Shown in pieces: positions 1 to 6,708 of a stretch of 16,455 nt of DNA (the stretch's first letter is position 1; each line of letters opens with the position of its first letter). The DNA is from Myxococcales bacterium (lineage in GTDB: Bacteria > Myxococcota_C > UBA6777), in contig JALTMC010000330.1 of assembly GCA_027005175.1 (NCBI GenBank), positions 2,664 to 19,118 on the forward strand, read 5' to 3'. A program made the translations under genes and the position numbers. Below the pieces are notes generated by a model, which was not told the DNA's origin, made no database searches, and saw only the letters and a list, made by a program, of their open reading frames with translations.

Positions 1-16
1 CACAGTGCCAATGAAT

Positions 17-1801
17 TTAGCTCTGGTTTAAGCGACCACCGAGGTCTTCAGCTTTGCGGGTTTTGCGGGGTACATTTTCGAGGCGGAGTACGCCACGAGG
101 GCAGACTTCGGAGCAGAGGCCGCAGCCGACACAAGAGGCGCGGGTGAAGTTCTGGTTGGATTGTGCGTAGTTGCGGACGTCGATACCCATTTCGCAATAT
201 TTGGAGCAAAGACCGCAGGAGATACACATGTCGCGCTTGACGCGAATACGGAATCGTCCAAGCTTTTGGAGGAGTCCCAGTAGGGCGGCCATGGGGCAGG
301 CGAATCGACACCAAACGCGCGTACCACCGAGAGGATAGAGTCCAACACCTACAACCCCGGAGAGGACGGCAGAGACACCCAACCCGTAGAGTCCTCGGGT
401 TTCCATGGCGATCTGTCCGAGTGGTTTGTTGCCTGAATACCATGCCAGCGCAGTGATGATCGTCATTAGGATGGTGATGACCAGTATAGCGTTGATAGAG
501 AACTTTTCGAAGAGCCAGGCTTTGCTCGACTTGTTGGACAGGTGACGCCAGGGCTCACCAAAGGTATTCGCCAGACCACCACATCCACAAACCCAAGAGC
601 AGTACCAGCGTTTGCCAAATACAATCCCTGCAAGGGGAGCGAGGAAGAGTCCCGCTACAAAGCTGTAGACAATGAAGGGAACAGGAAGTCCGCTTTTGAT
701 CTGGTATGCAATGGTGGAAGGATAGAAGTAGTCAACCTTCAGGGGCCAGATATAGCTGAAGTAGTAGTCCGGTCGTTGGAACAATTTGAGGATCCAGGGG
801 ATCGAAAATGCGATTGTGGCCTGAACAAACATCACAACTGTGGTGCGGATCACCTGATACTTATTGTGCCAGTATTTCCAGATCATATAGGAGCCGCCTG
901 AGGTAATACAGACAGTATAGAGCAGCCCATAAAATACCCACTTGCTGTCGAGGCCCATGGAGAGGGCGAGTTGGCGGAAAGGATCTTGCTTGGCATGCAA
1001 AGCACCCATCAACGTAGGCATCGCGTGAACGGCTGCGACCAAGGTAAAGAAGAAACTCAGCAGCATCACCATTCCGATGAATCGATGGGGGTTTTCGGCG
1101 TGCTCTTTTTTCTTAACCATCACAGTCACACCGCCCAAACTCACAAGCAGCATCCCACCAAAACCAGCCAGAAACCAAAGGAGCAGTTTGAGTCCGGTGC
1201 CTACTCCATAAAATAGAGAGGTCGATGGAGGTGATTTCCCCGGCATGGCAAGAATGAGATAGGTTGATAAAAATAACACCACCAAAGTGGAAGTTAGTAG
1301 TATGGCTAACAATCCAAGGACTTTGAGAGGCTGTCCTTTCTCCTTGCGGTGAGCAAACATAGAGGCCATGCCAAACGCTAAGATGACACCATAGATAGCT
1401 TGAAATATAGCATTTCCTGTAGCTCCCCACTCTAACTGACTTAGGGATTGGGCTAAGCCTGTTTCACCCAACATTTTCATCAGGGCCGGTGTGAAGTAAA
1501 CAAAGGTTGCCAACAAAAGGGTGGCGACCAAGCCGATAGCTGTCTTTGTCATCTGTGCTTTGCGGACAGTCTCGGCTTCTTGTGAGTCAGACCACAGCAT
1601 ATATCCGCCGACCCCAACGATGCCTGCAAAAAGAATATAAAAAATACCACTTTCTGTCGCACTCCACTGGCCTTGGCCCAGACGATGTCCAAAATACAAG
1701 ACGATATAAAATAAAAGAATCGCTGCAGAAAGAAGCCAGGCTGTTATCCCGCGATGAGTCACATCGTGGTGTAACCAGCCTATGGCAGTTTGTCGTCGCA
1801 T
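17..1801 (-). CDS. NapH/NosR/CcoG-like membrane polyferredoxin
   Basis: Integral membrane electron-transfer protein of about 594 residues. About twelve hydrophobic segments run from residue 20 to 490. A cysteine cluster WYCSWVCGCGG follows near residue 400 and CRFACPM near residue 505, both typical of NapH/NosR/CcoG proteins. The C-terminus holds two ferredoxin-type [4Fe-4S] motifs, CISCGLCSKYC (about 526-536) and CVGCGLCSEVC (about 557-567). I chose the ATG at 1801 because a GAGAG ribosome site lies 8 bases ahead; the longer reading frame begins with a TTG at 1828 inside a tandem repeat. The family moves electrons between quinones and soluble or periplasmic partners. The N-terminal membrane region is larger than in NapH. 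Its neighbour is a flavin oxidoreductase, so a role as an electron exit for the compartment is plausible but inferred. Family assignment is firm, partner unknown. Confidence 0.85.
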   Translation of the reverse strand: MRRQTAIGWLHHDVTHRGITAWLLSAAILLFYIVLYFGHRLGQGQWSATESGIFYILFAGIVGVGGYMLWSDSQEAETVRKAQMTKTAIGLVATLLLATFVYFTPALMKMLGETGLAQSLSQLEWGATGNAIFQAIYGVILAFGMASMFAHRKEKGQPLKVLGLLAILLTSTLVVLFLSTYLILAMPGKSPPSTSLFYGVGTGLKLLLWFLAGFGGMLLVSLGGVTVMVKKKEHAENPHRFIGMVMLLSFFFTLVAAVHAMPTLMGALHAKQDPFRQLALSMGLDSKWVFYGLLYTVCITSGGSYMIWKYWHNKYQVIRTTVVMFVQATIAFSIPWILKLFQRPDYYFSYIWPLKVDYFYPSTIAYQIKSGLPVPFIVYSFVAGLFLAPLAGIVFGKRWYCSWVCGCGGLANTFGEPWRHLSNKSSKAWLFEKFSINAILVITILMTIITALAWYSGNKPLGQIAMETRGLYGLGVSAVLSGVVGVGLYPLGGTRVWCRFACPMAALLGLLQKLGRFRIRVKRDMCISCGLCSKYCEMGIDVRNYAQSNQNFTRASCVGCGLCSEVCPRGVLRLENVPRKTRKAEDLGGRLNQS

Positions 1802-1825
1802 GATATGTACTCTCTCTTTATCGTT

Positions 1826-1953
1826 CAAGCGGTCGGTGACCCGGTTTTGTGTGCAAGCGGTCAGTGACTCGGTTTTGTGTGCAAGCGGTCAGTGACCCGG
1901 TTTAAGCGGTCGGTGACCCGGTTTTGTGTGCAAGCGGTCGGTGACTCGGTTTT
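1826..1953. repeat. Five tandem copies of a 22-28 bp repeat
   Basis: Units start at 1826, 1854, 1882, 1904 and 1931. A full unit is 28 bp: CAAGCGGTCGGTGACCCGG followed by TTTTGTGTG. Copies vary at G/A and C/T positions, and copies 3 and 5 lack the TTTTGTGTG tail. Each contains the short inverted repeat GGTC-N3-GACC or a close variant. The array lies just upstream of the membrane polyferredoxin gene. A related element occurs at 13606-13638 in the leader of the PduS-like gene, in the same orientation relative to the downstream gene. Confidence 0.9.
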
Positions 1954-1954
1954 A

Positions 1955-1989
1955 CGGTAAAAAACAGTAGATTGGGTATGTTACTGTTT
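1955..1989 (-). terminator. Rho-independent terminator after the FAD oxidoreductase
   Basis: On the minus strand, three bases past the stop codon at 1993, AAACAGTA pairs perfectly with TACTGTTT (8 bp stem, 12-base loop) and runs into six T residues. The stem is AT-rich, so efficiency is uncertain. Position and T-tract fit an intrinsic terminator, and would mean the polyferredoxin gene needs its own promoter or readthrough. Confidence 0.6.
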
Positions 1990-1992
1990 GAC

Positions 1993-3276
1993 TCATCGAA
2001 CCAGGGGGATCTCGGTGGTTTGCATGTTGTCGAGTTTTGCGCGGCCAAATTCGACGTCGTATTGGGCTTTGTGGAGGTTTTCCAAGACATATTGTGGTGA
2101 TCTTGCTTCCAATACCCAGTCTTCCAATACTTCGTGATCCCATCGGGACCCAAGCATATTGAATCCAAGAACCTTGGTACCATCATGGGCAATTCGCTGT
2201 GATATCGGTTGTCCTGGCATCTTGCGATAAATCGTAGGGGAGCCTTCAGGAAGTGTTTGGACAGCTCCCACTGTGGTATATTCAATCTCAAAAAACTTGG
2301 AGCTGTTGAAGAAAAGAGGAGGCTTGTATACTTCGCGTTGCCCGACGATGTTGCGTGCTACGTGAGCCCCCTGTCGTTTGGCGGAGTACCAGATCAACTC
2401 TGTGGTGGGGCGTTCTTGTCCGGGGAAATGGATCTCTGCACAGTCTCCGGCTGCGTAGACATTTTTTTGCGGCGTTTCGAGATACTCATTAACCACAATC
2501 CCCCGACCTAACTCGGGAGGTTGGGAGAAGTCTTTGAGTCGGTCGATGTTGGGGCGTACGCCTGCTGCGATTCCGAGCATCTGACACTCGATAACGTTGC
2601 CTTTGTTGGTATGGACTGCTTTGACACGGCCATTGTCATCTACTTCCACACGAGTCATTTCTTCAGTCAGGCGGACATCGACACCATGGTGTCTCATCTC
2701 TGCTGTAACAAAAGTAGCTTCTTCTTCACCCAGTGCCATGGGCCAATAATAGGATTCTCGAACCAGGAAGGTGACTTTGACACCGTGATGTCTCAGGCAC
2801 TCGACCAGCTCAATGCCAATCAGCCCGCCTCCGATTACAACAGCATGTTGTGTGCTGGGTGTGAGGCGTTCACATTGTTCCAGGTCTTGCATGGATACAA
2901 AGTGAACTTTGCCTTCTTTCACTTGATCCATACCGTCCCAGGGGAACATATTGGGCTTGGCTCCTACAGCATAGACAAGCTTGTCGTAGGGAATGCGTTC
3001 GCCATTGTCGAGCACGACTTGTTGGGTTTGCGTGTTGCAATCGACCATCCAGCCCTTGATGAGCTTGATATCTTGTCGAGCGTACTCTGAGCGTTCATAG
3101 GGCTCCAGATCTCGTCGTGTGAGTTTATCCATATAAGCGTACATCAACGCTGTACGGGAAAAAAAGTATTCGGTCTCCCCGCTGAGTACTGTAATGGATG
3201 CATCCTTGTCGTGTTTTCTGACTGTCATAGCGCAGGTGATGCCCGCTACACCATTTCCGATGATAACAACCCTCAT
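1993..3276 (-). CDS. FAD-dependent NAD(P)H oxidoreductase
   Basis: Pyridine-nucleotide-disulfide oxidoreductase fold, about 427 residues. The N-terminal dinucleotide loop GNGVAGITCA (near residue 8) binds FAD, a second loop VIGGGLIGIE (near 147) binds NAD(P), and NVYAAGDCAE (near 273) is the FAD-contacting motif. No CxxxxC disulfide is present at the usual place, so it is nearer to ferredoxin/rubredoxin or NirB-type reductases than to glutathione reductase. I chose the ATG at 3276, with GGGAGGAG 8 bases upstream; a TTG directly before it also opens the frame. It lies just upstream of the membrane polyferredoxin on the same strand, separated by a terminator and a repeat array. A role transferring electrons between NAD(P)H and that protein or a ferredoxin is inferred. 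Confidence 0.85.
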   Translation of the reverse strand: MRVVIIGNGVAGITCAMTVRKHDKDASITVLSGETEYFFSRTALMYAYMDKLTRRDLEPYERSEYARQDIKLIKGWMVDCNTQTQQVVLDNGERIPYDKLVYAVGAKPNMFPWDGMDQVKEGKVHFVSMQDLEQCERLTPSTQHAVVIGGGLIGIELVECLRHHGVKVTFLVRESYYWPMALGEEEATFVTAEMRHHGVDVRLTEEMTRVEVDDNGRVKAVHTNKGNVIECQMLGIAAGVRPNIDRLKDFSQPPELGRGIVVNEYLETPQKNVYAAGDCAEIHFPGQERPTTELIWYSAKRQGAHVARNIVGQREVYKPPLFFNSSKFFEIEYTTVGAVQTLPEGSPTIYRKMPGQPISQRIAHDGTKVLGFNMLGSRWDHEVLEDWVLEARSPQYVLENLHKAQYDVEFGRAKLDNMQTTEIPLVR

Positions 3277-3545
3277 CAAATACTCTCCTCCCTTGTTTGT
3301 TTTCTGCGTTTTAAAGAAACTTTGTTTCGATTGACCCTATACATACGAACAAACGATGCTTCTAGTGTGAGGTCGCTGTGATGCAAATTCTGCTACACTT
3401 GAATTTAACTGTATGATGTTTTCTATGGGCTCCCAGCAGCTTCTGAAAGACATGGACATCGCGAAATTACCTGTGAGTTCACCGTTCTGGTTGTTGGAGC
3501 AAGCTGGAATATTTCGGCAACGATGCGGTCTCTTTGTGAAAACAA

Positions 3546-3660
3546 GGAACAAACAAGCTCCTTCTTAAGAAACAAACAAGTTTCTTCTTAAGGAACAAGC
3601 AAGTTTCTTCTTAAGGAACAAGCAAGTTTCTTCTTAAGGAACAAGCAAGCTCCTTCTTGC
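3546..3660. repeat. Five perfect-length 23 bp tandem repeats, each a hairpin
   Basis: Units are 3546-3568, 3569-3591, 3592-3614, 3615-3637 and 3638-3660. The basic unit is GGAACAAGCAAGTTTC followed by TTCTTAA. Each can fold into a short stem: AAGAAAC pairs with GTTTCTT around a 6-base loop in unit 2. The other units carry one wobble or mismatch, and outer units carry GCTCC where inner ones have GTTTC. Exact 23-base periodicity over 115 bases is plain in the sequence. Confidence 0.95.
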
Positions 3661-3810
3661 GGTCCTTTTACAGTGTTTGAGTAAAAATACGCTATGGTTT
3701 GGATAGGATGATGGAAATAAAATGGACATGACCATGACCAGGAATGGCCTCCTTTGGTGTGCAAGTTTGCTTCTTTCTCTCGTGGGGCTAAAACCACCGA
3801 CTCTGAGGAA

Positions 3811-3832
3811 GAAAAACCCGACTGAAGTCGGC
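3811..3832 (-). terminator. Probable intrinsic terminator below the Cpn10 gene
   Basis: On the minus strand CCGACT pairs with AGTCGG around a two-base loop, followed by GTTTTTC. It would end transcription coming from the triosephosphate isomerase/Cpn10 unit. The adjoining plus-strand text GGGGCTAAAACCACCGACT resembles the arm of a dispersed repeat, so it could also be part of a genome repeat family. Confidence 0.55.
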
Positions 3833-3970
3833 TCAGCTCTTTGTTTTTCCCTGTAGGGTAAGTGGTTTTGAGTGCTCTTTTGTATACTTCTCACCCTTAG
3901 AGTAGGACTGCAAGCTCCACGAAAATACAGGAGGTTCCGCTAGAAGCGACGATTGATGAACTTGAATATC

Positions 3971-4096
3971 TCAAATCGCACTCACAAGCACGCGGTTTTC
4001 TCCTGAATGTATTCGTTCAACTTGTTGGGTTGCCATTTCTACGTCCATTTCTTTTACTTCGTGACTCACACTCTGCTGTGCTTCACACCAATTCAT
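3971..4096 (-). CDS. Candidate small protein overlapping the Cpn10 stop
   Basis: A 41-codon frame starting with ATG at 4096, 14 bases inside the end of the Cpn10-like gene, so it would be translationally coupled. It begins MNWCEAQQSVSHEVKEMDVE, is polar and helix-prone, and ends at a TGA. The ribosome site is weak (GAAAG). The opposite strand is also open here, so coding status is uncertain. No family recognised. Confidence 0.28.
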   Translation of the reverse strand: MNWCEAQQSVSHEVKEMDVEMATQQVERIHSGENRVLVSAI

Positions 4097-4454
4097 CACT
4101 GTCTTTCGGGGTTTCTCTAACAAGGACTAGGATAGCACTTTGTGGGACGATATGATACTTTTCCCCCTCAAACTCCAGTTCAATGGCTGCTTTTTTTAGG
4201 AATAGAGCGTGATCTCCCGGTTTTGCTTCCATGGGCATATAGCGGACAGAGACTTCGGAGGAGCTCCAGTCTGTGAGCAGGGAAGGCTCCACAAGCGGGG
4301 TGCCTCGTCCTGTTTTAATGATCGTCCCTTCCAGGACATCTTCTTTATCGCGGACAGTGTCCGGAAGATAGAGACCCACCTCTGTTCGCTTTTCGGAGTC
4401 ATCGACTTTTAAGAGAACCCGGTCTCCAATGACAATCAGTTCTGTGGTGTTCAA
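4083..4454 (-). CDS. Cpn10/GroES-like co-chaperonin
   Basis: A 123-residue protein with the GroES fold pattern: an N-terminal GDRVLLKVDD strand, a mobile-loop stretch with GLYLPDTVRD (near residue 27), EGTIIKTGRG (42-51), KPGDHALF (near 78-85), and a C-terminal strand SAILVLV. It is longer than the usual 95-100 residues; an extra segment lies in the roof-loop region (about 52-75). The start is a TTG at 4454 with AGAGGT about 8 bases upstream; no upstream ATG is available. It follows triosephosphate isomerase, and no Cpn60 partner is in the window. GroES proteins cap the chaperonin; this divergent copy may serve cargo folding for the compartment, which is inference. Confidence 0.75.
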   Translation of the reverse strand: MNTTELIVIGDRVLLKVDDSEKRTEVGLYLPDTVRDKEDVLEGTIIKTGRGTPLVEPSLLTDWSSSEVSVRYMPMEAKPGDHALFLKKAAIELEFEGEKYHIVPQSAILVLVRETPKDSDELV

Positions 4455-4465
4455 TATCGGTACCT

Positions 4466-4578
4466 CTTGCTACTTGAAGTTGAAAATACATCTTAAGATC
4501 CCGCTTCGGACAAGTGGTCGTCGTTGTCTCGAAGCGAGACAACTTGCTACTTGAAGTTGAAACTACATCTTAAGATCC
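4466..4578. repeat. 36 bp direct repeat pair flanking a hairpin
   Basis: Copies at 4466-4501 and 4543-4578 match at 35 of 36 positions; both begin CTTGCTACTTGAAGTTGAAA or nearly so and end with CATCTTAAGATCC. Between them GTTGTCTCG (4523-4531) and CGAGACAAC (4535-4543) form a perfect 9 bp stem with a 3-base loop. The structure fills the gap between triosephosphate isomerase and the Cpn10 gene, with the Cpn10 ribosome site directly after one copy on the minus strand. Confidence 0.92.
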
Positions 4579-4591
4579 GGGGTCCATCCGG

Positions 4592-5350
4592 TTAGGCGTT
4601 GGCACTTTTGATAATTCCGATGAAGTCTTCTGCTTTGAGGGCTGCTCCGCCGACAAGGGCACCGTCGATGTTCTTTTGGGAGAGCAGTTCTCTGCTGTTC
4701 TTGGGCTTGACACTGCCACCATAGAGGATTCGTACAGCGTCTGCGACATCGGGGGAAAAGAGCTGAAAGAGGTGTGCACGGATAAAGGCGTGAGCTTCTT
4801 CTGCTTGTGTGGGAGTGGCGGTTTTGCCTGTTCCAATCGCCCATACAGGTTCGTATGCGATGATAAGCTCGGAGCCTTCTTCGTGAGTGAGGCCTGTGAG
4901 GCCCTGAAGGATCTGTTGTTCAATGACTCTGACAAAGTCGCCGCGTTCACGTTCTTCCAGGGTCTCTCCAAAACACACGATGGGGATCAGATTGTGTTGG
5001 AAGGCTGCCTTGATTTTCTTGTTGACGATCTCATTGGTTTCACCGAAGTATTTGCGACGTTCGGAGTGGCCGATAAGGATATAATCTGCGCCTGCATCTT
5101 TGAGGAAGGAGGGGGAGATCTCTCCAGTGAAAGCACCACTCTCTTCCCAATGCATATTTTGCCCTGCGACGCTGATATAGGATTTTGCACAAAATTCAAC
5201 GACAGTATCGAGCGCTGTAAAGGGTGGGGCGACAATCACATCCACTTCACCAGGCCAGGTGAGTCCATAGTGGAGACCTTGAACAAGCTCCAAAGCCTGC
5301 CTCTTGTGCATGTTCATCTTCCAGTTGCCAGCAATCACCGGAGTTCTCAT
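4592..5350 (-). CDS. tpiA: Triosephosphate isomerase
   Basis: Interconverts glyceraldehyde-3-phosphate and dihydroxyacetone phosphate. The 252-residue length is normal. Catalytic residues are visible: Lys11 in GNWKMN, His95 in IGHSERR, Glu167 in AYEPVWAIGTG, plus the phosphate-binding YGGSV. I start at the ATG at 5350 (GGGGAG 6 bases upstream), because a longer frame to 5419 adds 23 hydrophobic residues absent from the family. No encapsulation-peptide tail is visible, so it may be cytosolic. Placed beside two aldolase genes, it would join the DHAP and glyceraldehyde-3-P they release. The host may have another copy in central metabolism; whether this one is dedicated cannot be seen here. Confidence 0.95.
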   Translation of the reverse strand: MRTPVIAGNWKMNMHKRQALELVQGLHYGLTWPGEVDVIVAPPFTALDTVVEFCAKSYISVAGQNMHWEESGAFTGEISPSFLKDAGADYILIGHSERRKYFGETNEIVNKKIKAAFQHNLIPIVCFGETLEERERGDFVRVIEQQILQGLTGLTHEEGSELIIAYEPVWAIGTGKTATPTQAEEAHAFIRAHLFQLFSPDVADAVRILYGGSVKPKNSRELLSQKNIDGALVGGAALKAEDFIGIIKSANA

Positions 5351-5809
5351 CTCTCGCTCCCCTGTCAATCCAATACCTGAACAAAGAAAAAAGGGGCATA
5401 CGATCATCCATAAGGTCAAAACAAAGAGAAACTTATCATGCCCAATTGATACATTGTGAGTTTAGCAGAAAAATGGCAACAAGCCCAAAAACTACAGGTT
5501 CGGAAGGTGCATGATGATCTCCATCCTACTTTGCAAACCATGCTCAGCGAGCATGTCCTCAGCGAGCGACTCCGTGAGCGACTCGTTGTGTAGGTTTGTA
5601 AGATCTTTTTGCAATCGATTGCTGCGATGACAAAGAGATTAAAAGTGAGATGGACTCCAGCCCGTCTGATGGAACCAAAAAGGGCCAAGTTCTTGCGACG
5701 ACTTCGTTGCGGTAGCTGAGAAGAGAGCGTCTTGGGTCTTTCAGGAAACAGCACAGCCGTCAGCATATGACTTCGTTGCGGTAGCTGAGAAGAGAGTGTC
5801 TTGGGATTT
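5351..5809. other. Intergenic region with repeats and hairpins
   Basis: About 460 bases between triosephosphate isomerase and the class II aldolase. It holds a 47 bp direct repeat pair (5700-5746, 5769-5815), a perfect hairpin CATGCTC/GAGCATG (5539-5545 with 5549-5555), and repeated GAGCGACTC units near 5565-5584. The 172-residue minus-strand frame across it is low in complexity, overlaps the aldolase gene and is not credible. No clear intrinsic terminator follows the aldolase gene, so readthrough to tpiA is possible. Confidence 0.6.
5456..5593 (+). CDS. Candidate 45-residue helical protein
   Basis: A GTG-started frame on the plus strand, beginning VSLAEKWQQAQKLQVRKVHD and ending LSERLRERLVV before a TAG. 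It looks like a strongly helical charged peptide. No good ribosome site is seen, it points against its neighbours, and its 3' half is built of repeats that are also open on the other strand. Treat as speculative. Confidence 0.2.
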   Translation: MSLAEKWQQAQKLQVRKVHDDLHPTLQTMLSEHVLSERLRERLVV

Positions 5810-5815
5810 TCAGGA
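5700..5815. repeat. 47 bp direct repeat pair
   Basis: Copies at 5700-5746 and 5769-5815 differ at three positions; both start GACTTCGTTGCGGTAGCTGA. The second copy includes the last codons and stop of the class II aldolase gene, so the first looks like a duplicated gene end. A further inverted repeat TTTCAGG (5808-5814) with CCTGAAA (5821-5827) spans the stop codon. Confidence 0.92.
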
Positions 5816-6703
5816 GTTTCCCTGAAAGATCTTCTTGACCTCATCAAGGACAAGTTCTTCGAGTCGTGTTGGGTCGATGGGGACAGAGGCTTCGGTCCCT
5901 GCTGCTTTTGGTGACGGAGGCTGTGTTGTGTCAACAGATTTGGTCTCTTGTTTCTGTGTTTTGGCTTGTTGGTGGAGTTCTTCTTTCCACTGTTGGCGTG
6001 CTTCCTTTTCTCGCAGAGCTTTTTCTTGGAGGGCTGCTATTTTCTCTTGTCGGTTTTGGGGTCCTAAGCCGATGGATGCACGTTTTTTGAGTAGAGTGTC
6101 ACGATGTTCTTGAGCTAGGGTCATTGGCTGCCCCATTTGCATGGCATAATATTCGATTTTGGCGAGATGCTCGACAAGCTCGAGGCGTAGCCATGCTTGT
6201 TCAAGGTCATCTCCAATGGCTAAGATCCCATTGCCTGTCATCATGATGACATCGGCGATTTGCAATCCATCATGGATCAGTTTGTCATTCTCGGGAGCGC
6301 CAGGCATTGCAAAAGGGGTGACAGGAATACAGTCACCAATGGATACGATAGCTTCAGGGAGTGCTGGATATATTGGCTGGTTGACAAGGCCTCGTGCGGT
6401 GACAAAGGGGGGGTGGGCGTGGACCACAGCGTTGGCATCGGGTCTTGCACGGTAGGCGGAGAGGTGGAGCTTGATCTCCGAGAAAGGTCTGCCGATCCCC
6501 TCGATCTTTTTGCCCTCCATATCGAGGGTGATGACCATCTCTGGCTTGATGGAAGCTTTGCTCTCGGAGGTTGGGGTGGCGAGCAGCACATCGTCGAGGC
6601 GAGCGGATATATTGCCATCGTGATTGGCGGTGAAACCTTTATGGTCTAGTTTTTGAGAGATCTCTGCAATCAGGTTGCTGAGATAACTTCGCCTTGAACC
6701 CAT
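5810..6703 (-). CDS. Class II aldolase with C-terminal encapsulation peptide
   Basis: Class II aldolase/adducin family (fuculose-phosphate aldolase type), expected to cleave a ketose- or deoxy-sugar phosphate into DHAP and an aldehyde. Residues 1-210 form the catalytic domain: GNIS (30-33), SEIK with the catalytic-type Glu76, and HAHPP with zinc ligands His95 and His97. The third zinc His of FucA (in HHG) is replaced by Asn158 (TGNGILAIG). Residues 215-255 are a charged coiled-coil-like stretch, 258-277 a proline/alanine-rich linker, and 279-295 an amphipathic helix (LEELVLDEVKKIFQG), the classic layout of a cargo-targeting peptide. The 297-residue length exceeds the family's ~215 by this tail. 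Start ATG lies 5 bases after the preceding BMC-T stop. Substrate unknown. Confidence 0.85.
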   Translation of the reverse strand: MGSRRSYLSNLIAEISQKLDHKGFTANHDGNISARLDDVLLATPTSESKASIKPEMVITLDMEGKKIEGIGRPFSEIKLHLSAYRARPDANAVVHAHPPFVTARGLVNQPIYPALPEAIVSIGDCIPVTPFAMPGAPENDKLIHDGLQIADVIMMTGNGILAIGDDLEQAWLRLELVEHLAKIEYYAMQMGQPMTLAQEHRDTLLKKRASIGLGPQNRQEKIAALQEKALREKEARQQWKEELHQQAKTQKQETKSVDTTQPPSPKAAGTEASVPIDPTRLEELVLDEVKKIFQGNS

Positions 6704-6708
6704 TGATT

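Larger units (their letters stand above)
3277..3970. other. Long intergenic region with repeats and a terminator
   Basis: About 700 bases with no convincing large gene. It contains a five-copy 23 bp tandem array (3546-3660), a minus-strand terminator (3811-3832), and a short plus-strand frame (3413-3568) that reads like protein for about 50 residues (MMFSMGSQQLLKDMDIAKLP at its start) but has no ribosome site and ends inside the first repeat unit; it may be a gene remnant. Longer open frames on the minus strand here are repeat-driven and look non-coding. Confidence 0.6.

Noticed and set aside
1826-1953. CRISPR-like array
   Set aside because: The repeats abut with no unique spacers, and no cas genes are present; it is a simple tandem repeat.
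3337-3894. Three short minus-strand frames (71, 69 and 86 residues)
   Set aside because: They run through the tandem repeat and terminator region, have odd composition and lack ribosome sites.
5351-5419. Signal-like hydrophobic N-terminus on triosephosphate isomerase
   Set aside because: The normal start MRTPVIAGNWKMN has a strong ribosome site; the upstream stretch is open by chance.
5808-5827. Terminator at the end of the class II aldolase gene
   Set aside because: TTTCAGG/CCTGAAA forms a stem over the stop codon but no T-tract follows on the minus strand.
5416-5934. 172-residue minus-strand reading frame
   Set aside because: It is made of repeated segments (PKTLSSQLPQRS twice), overlaps the aldolase gene in another frame, and resembles no protein family.
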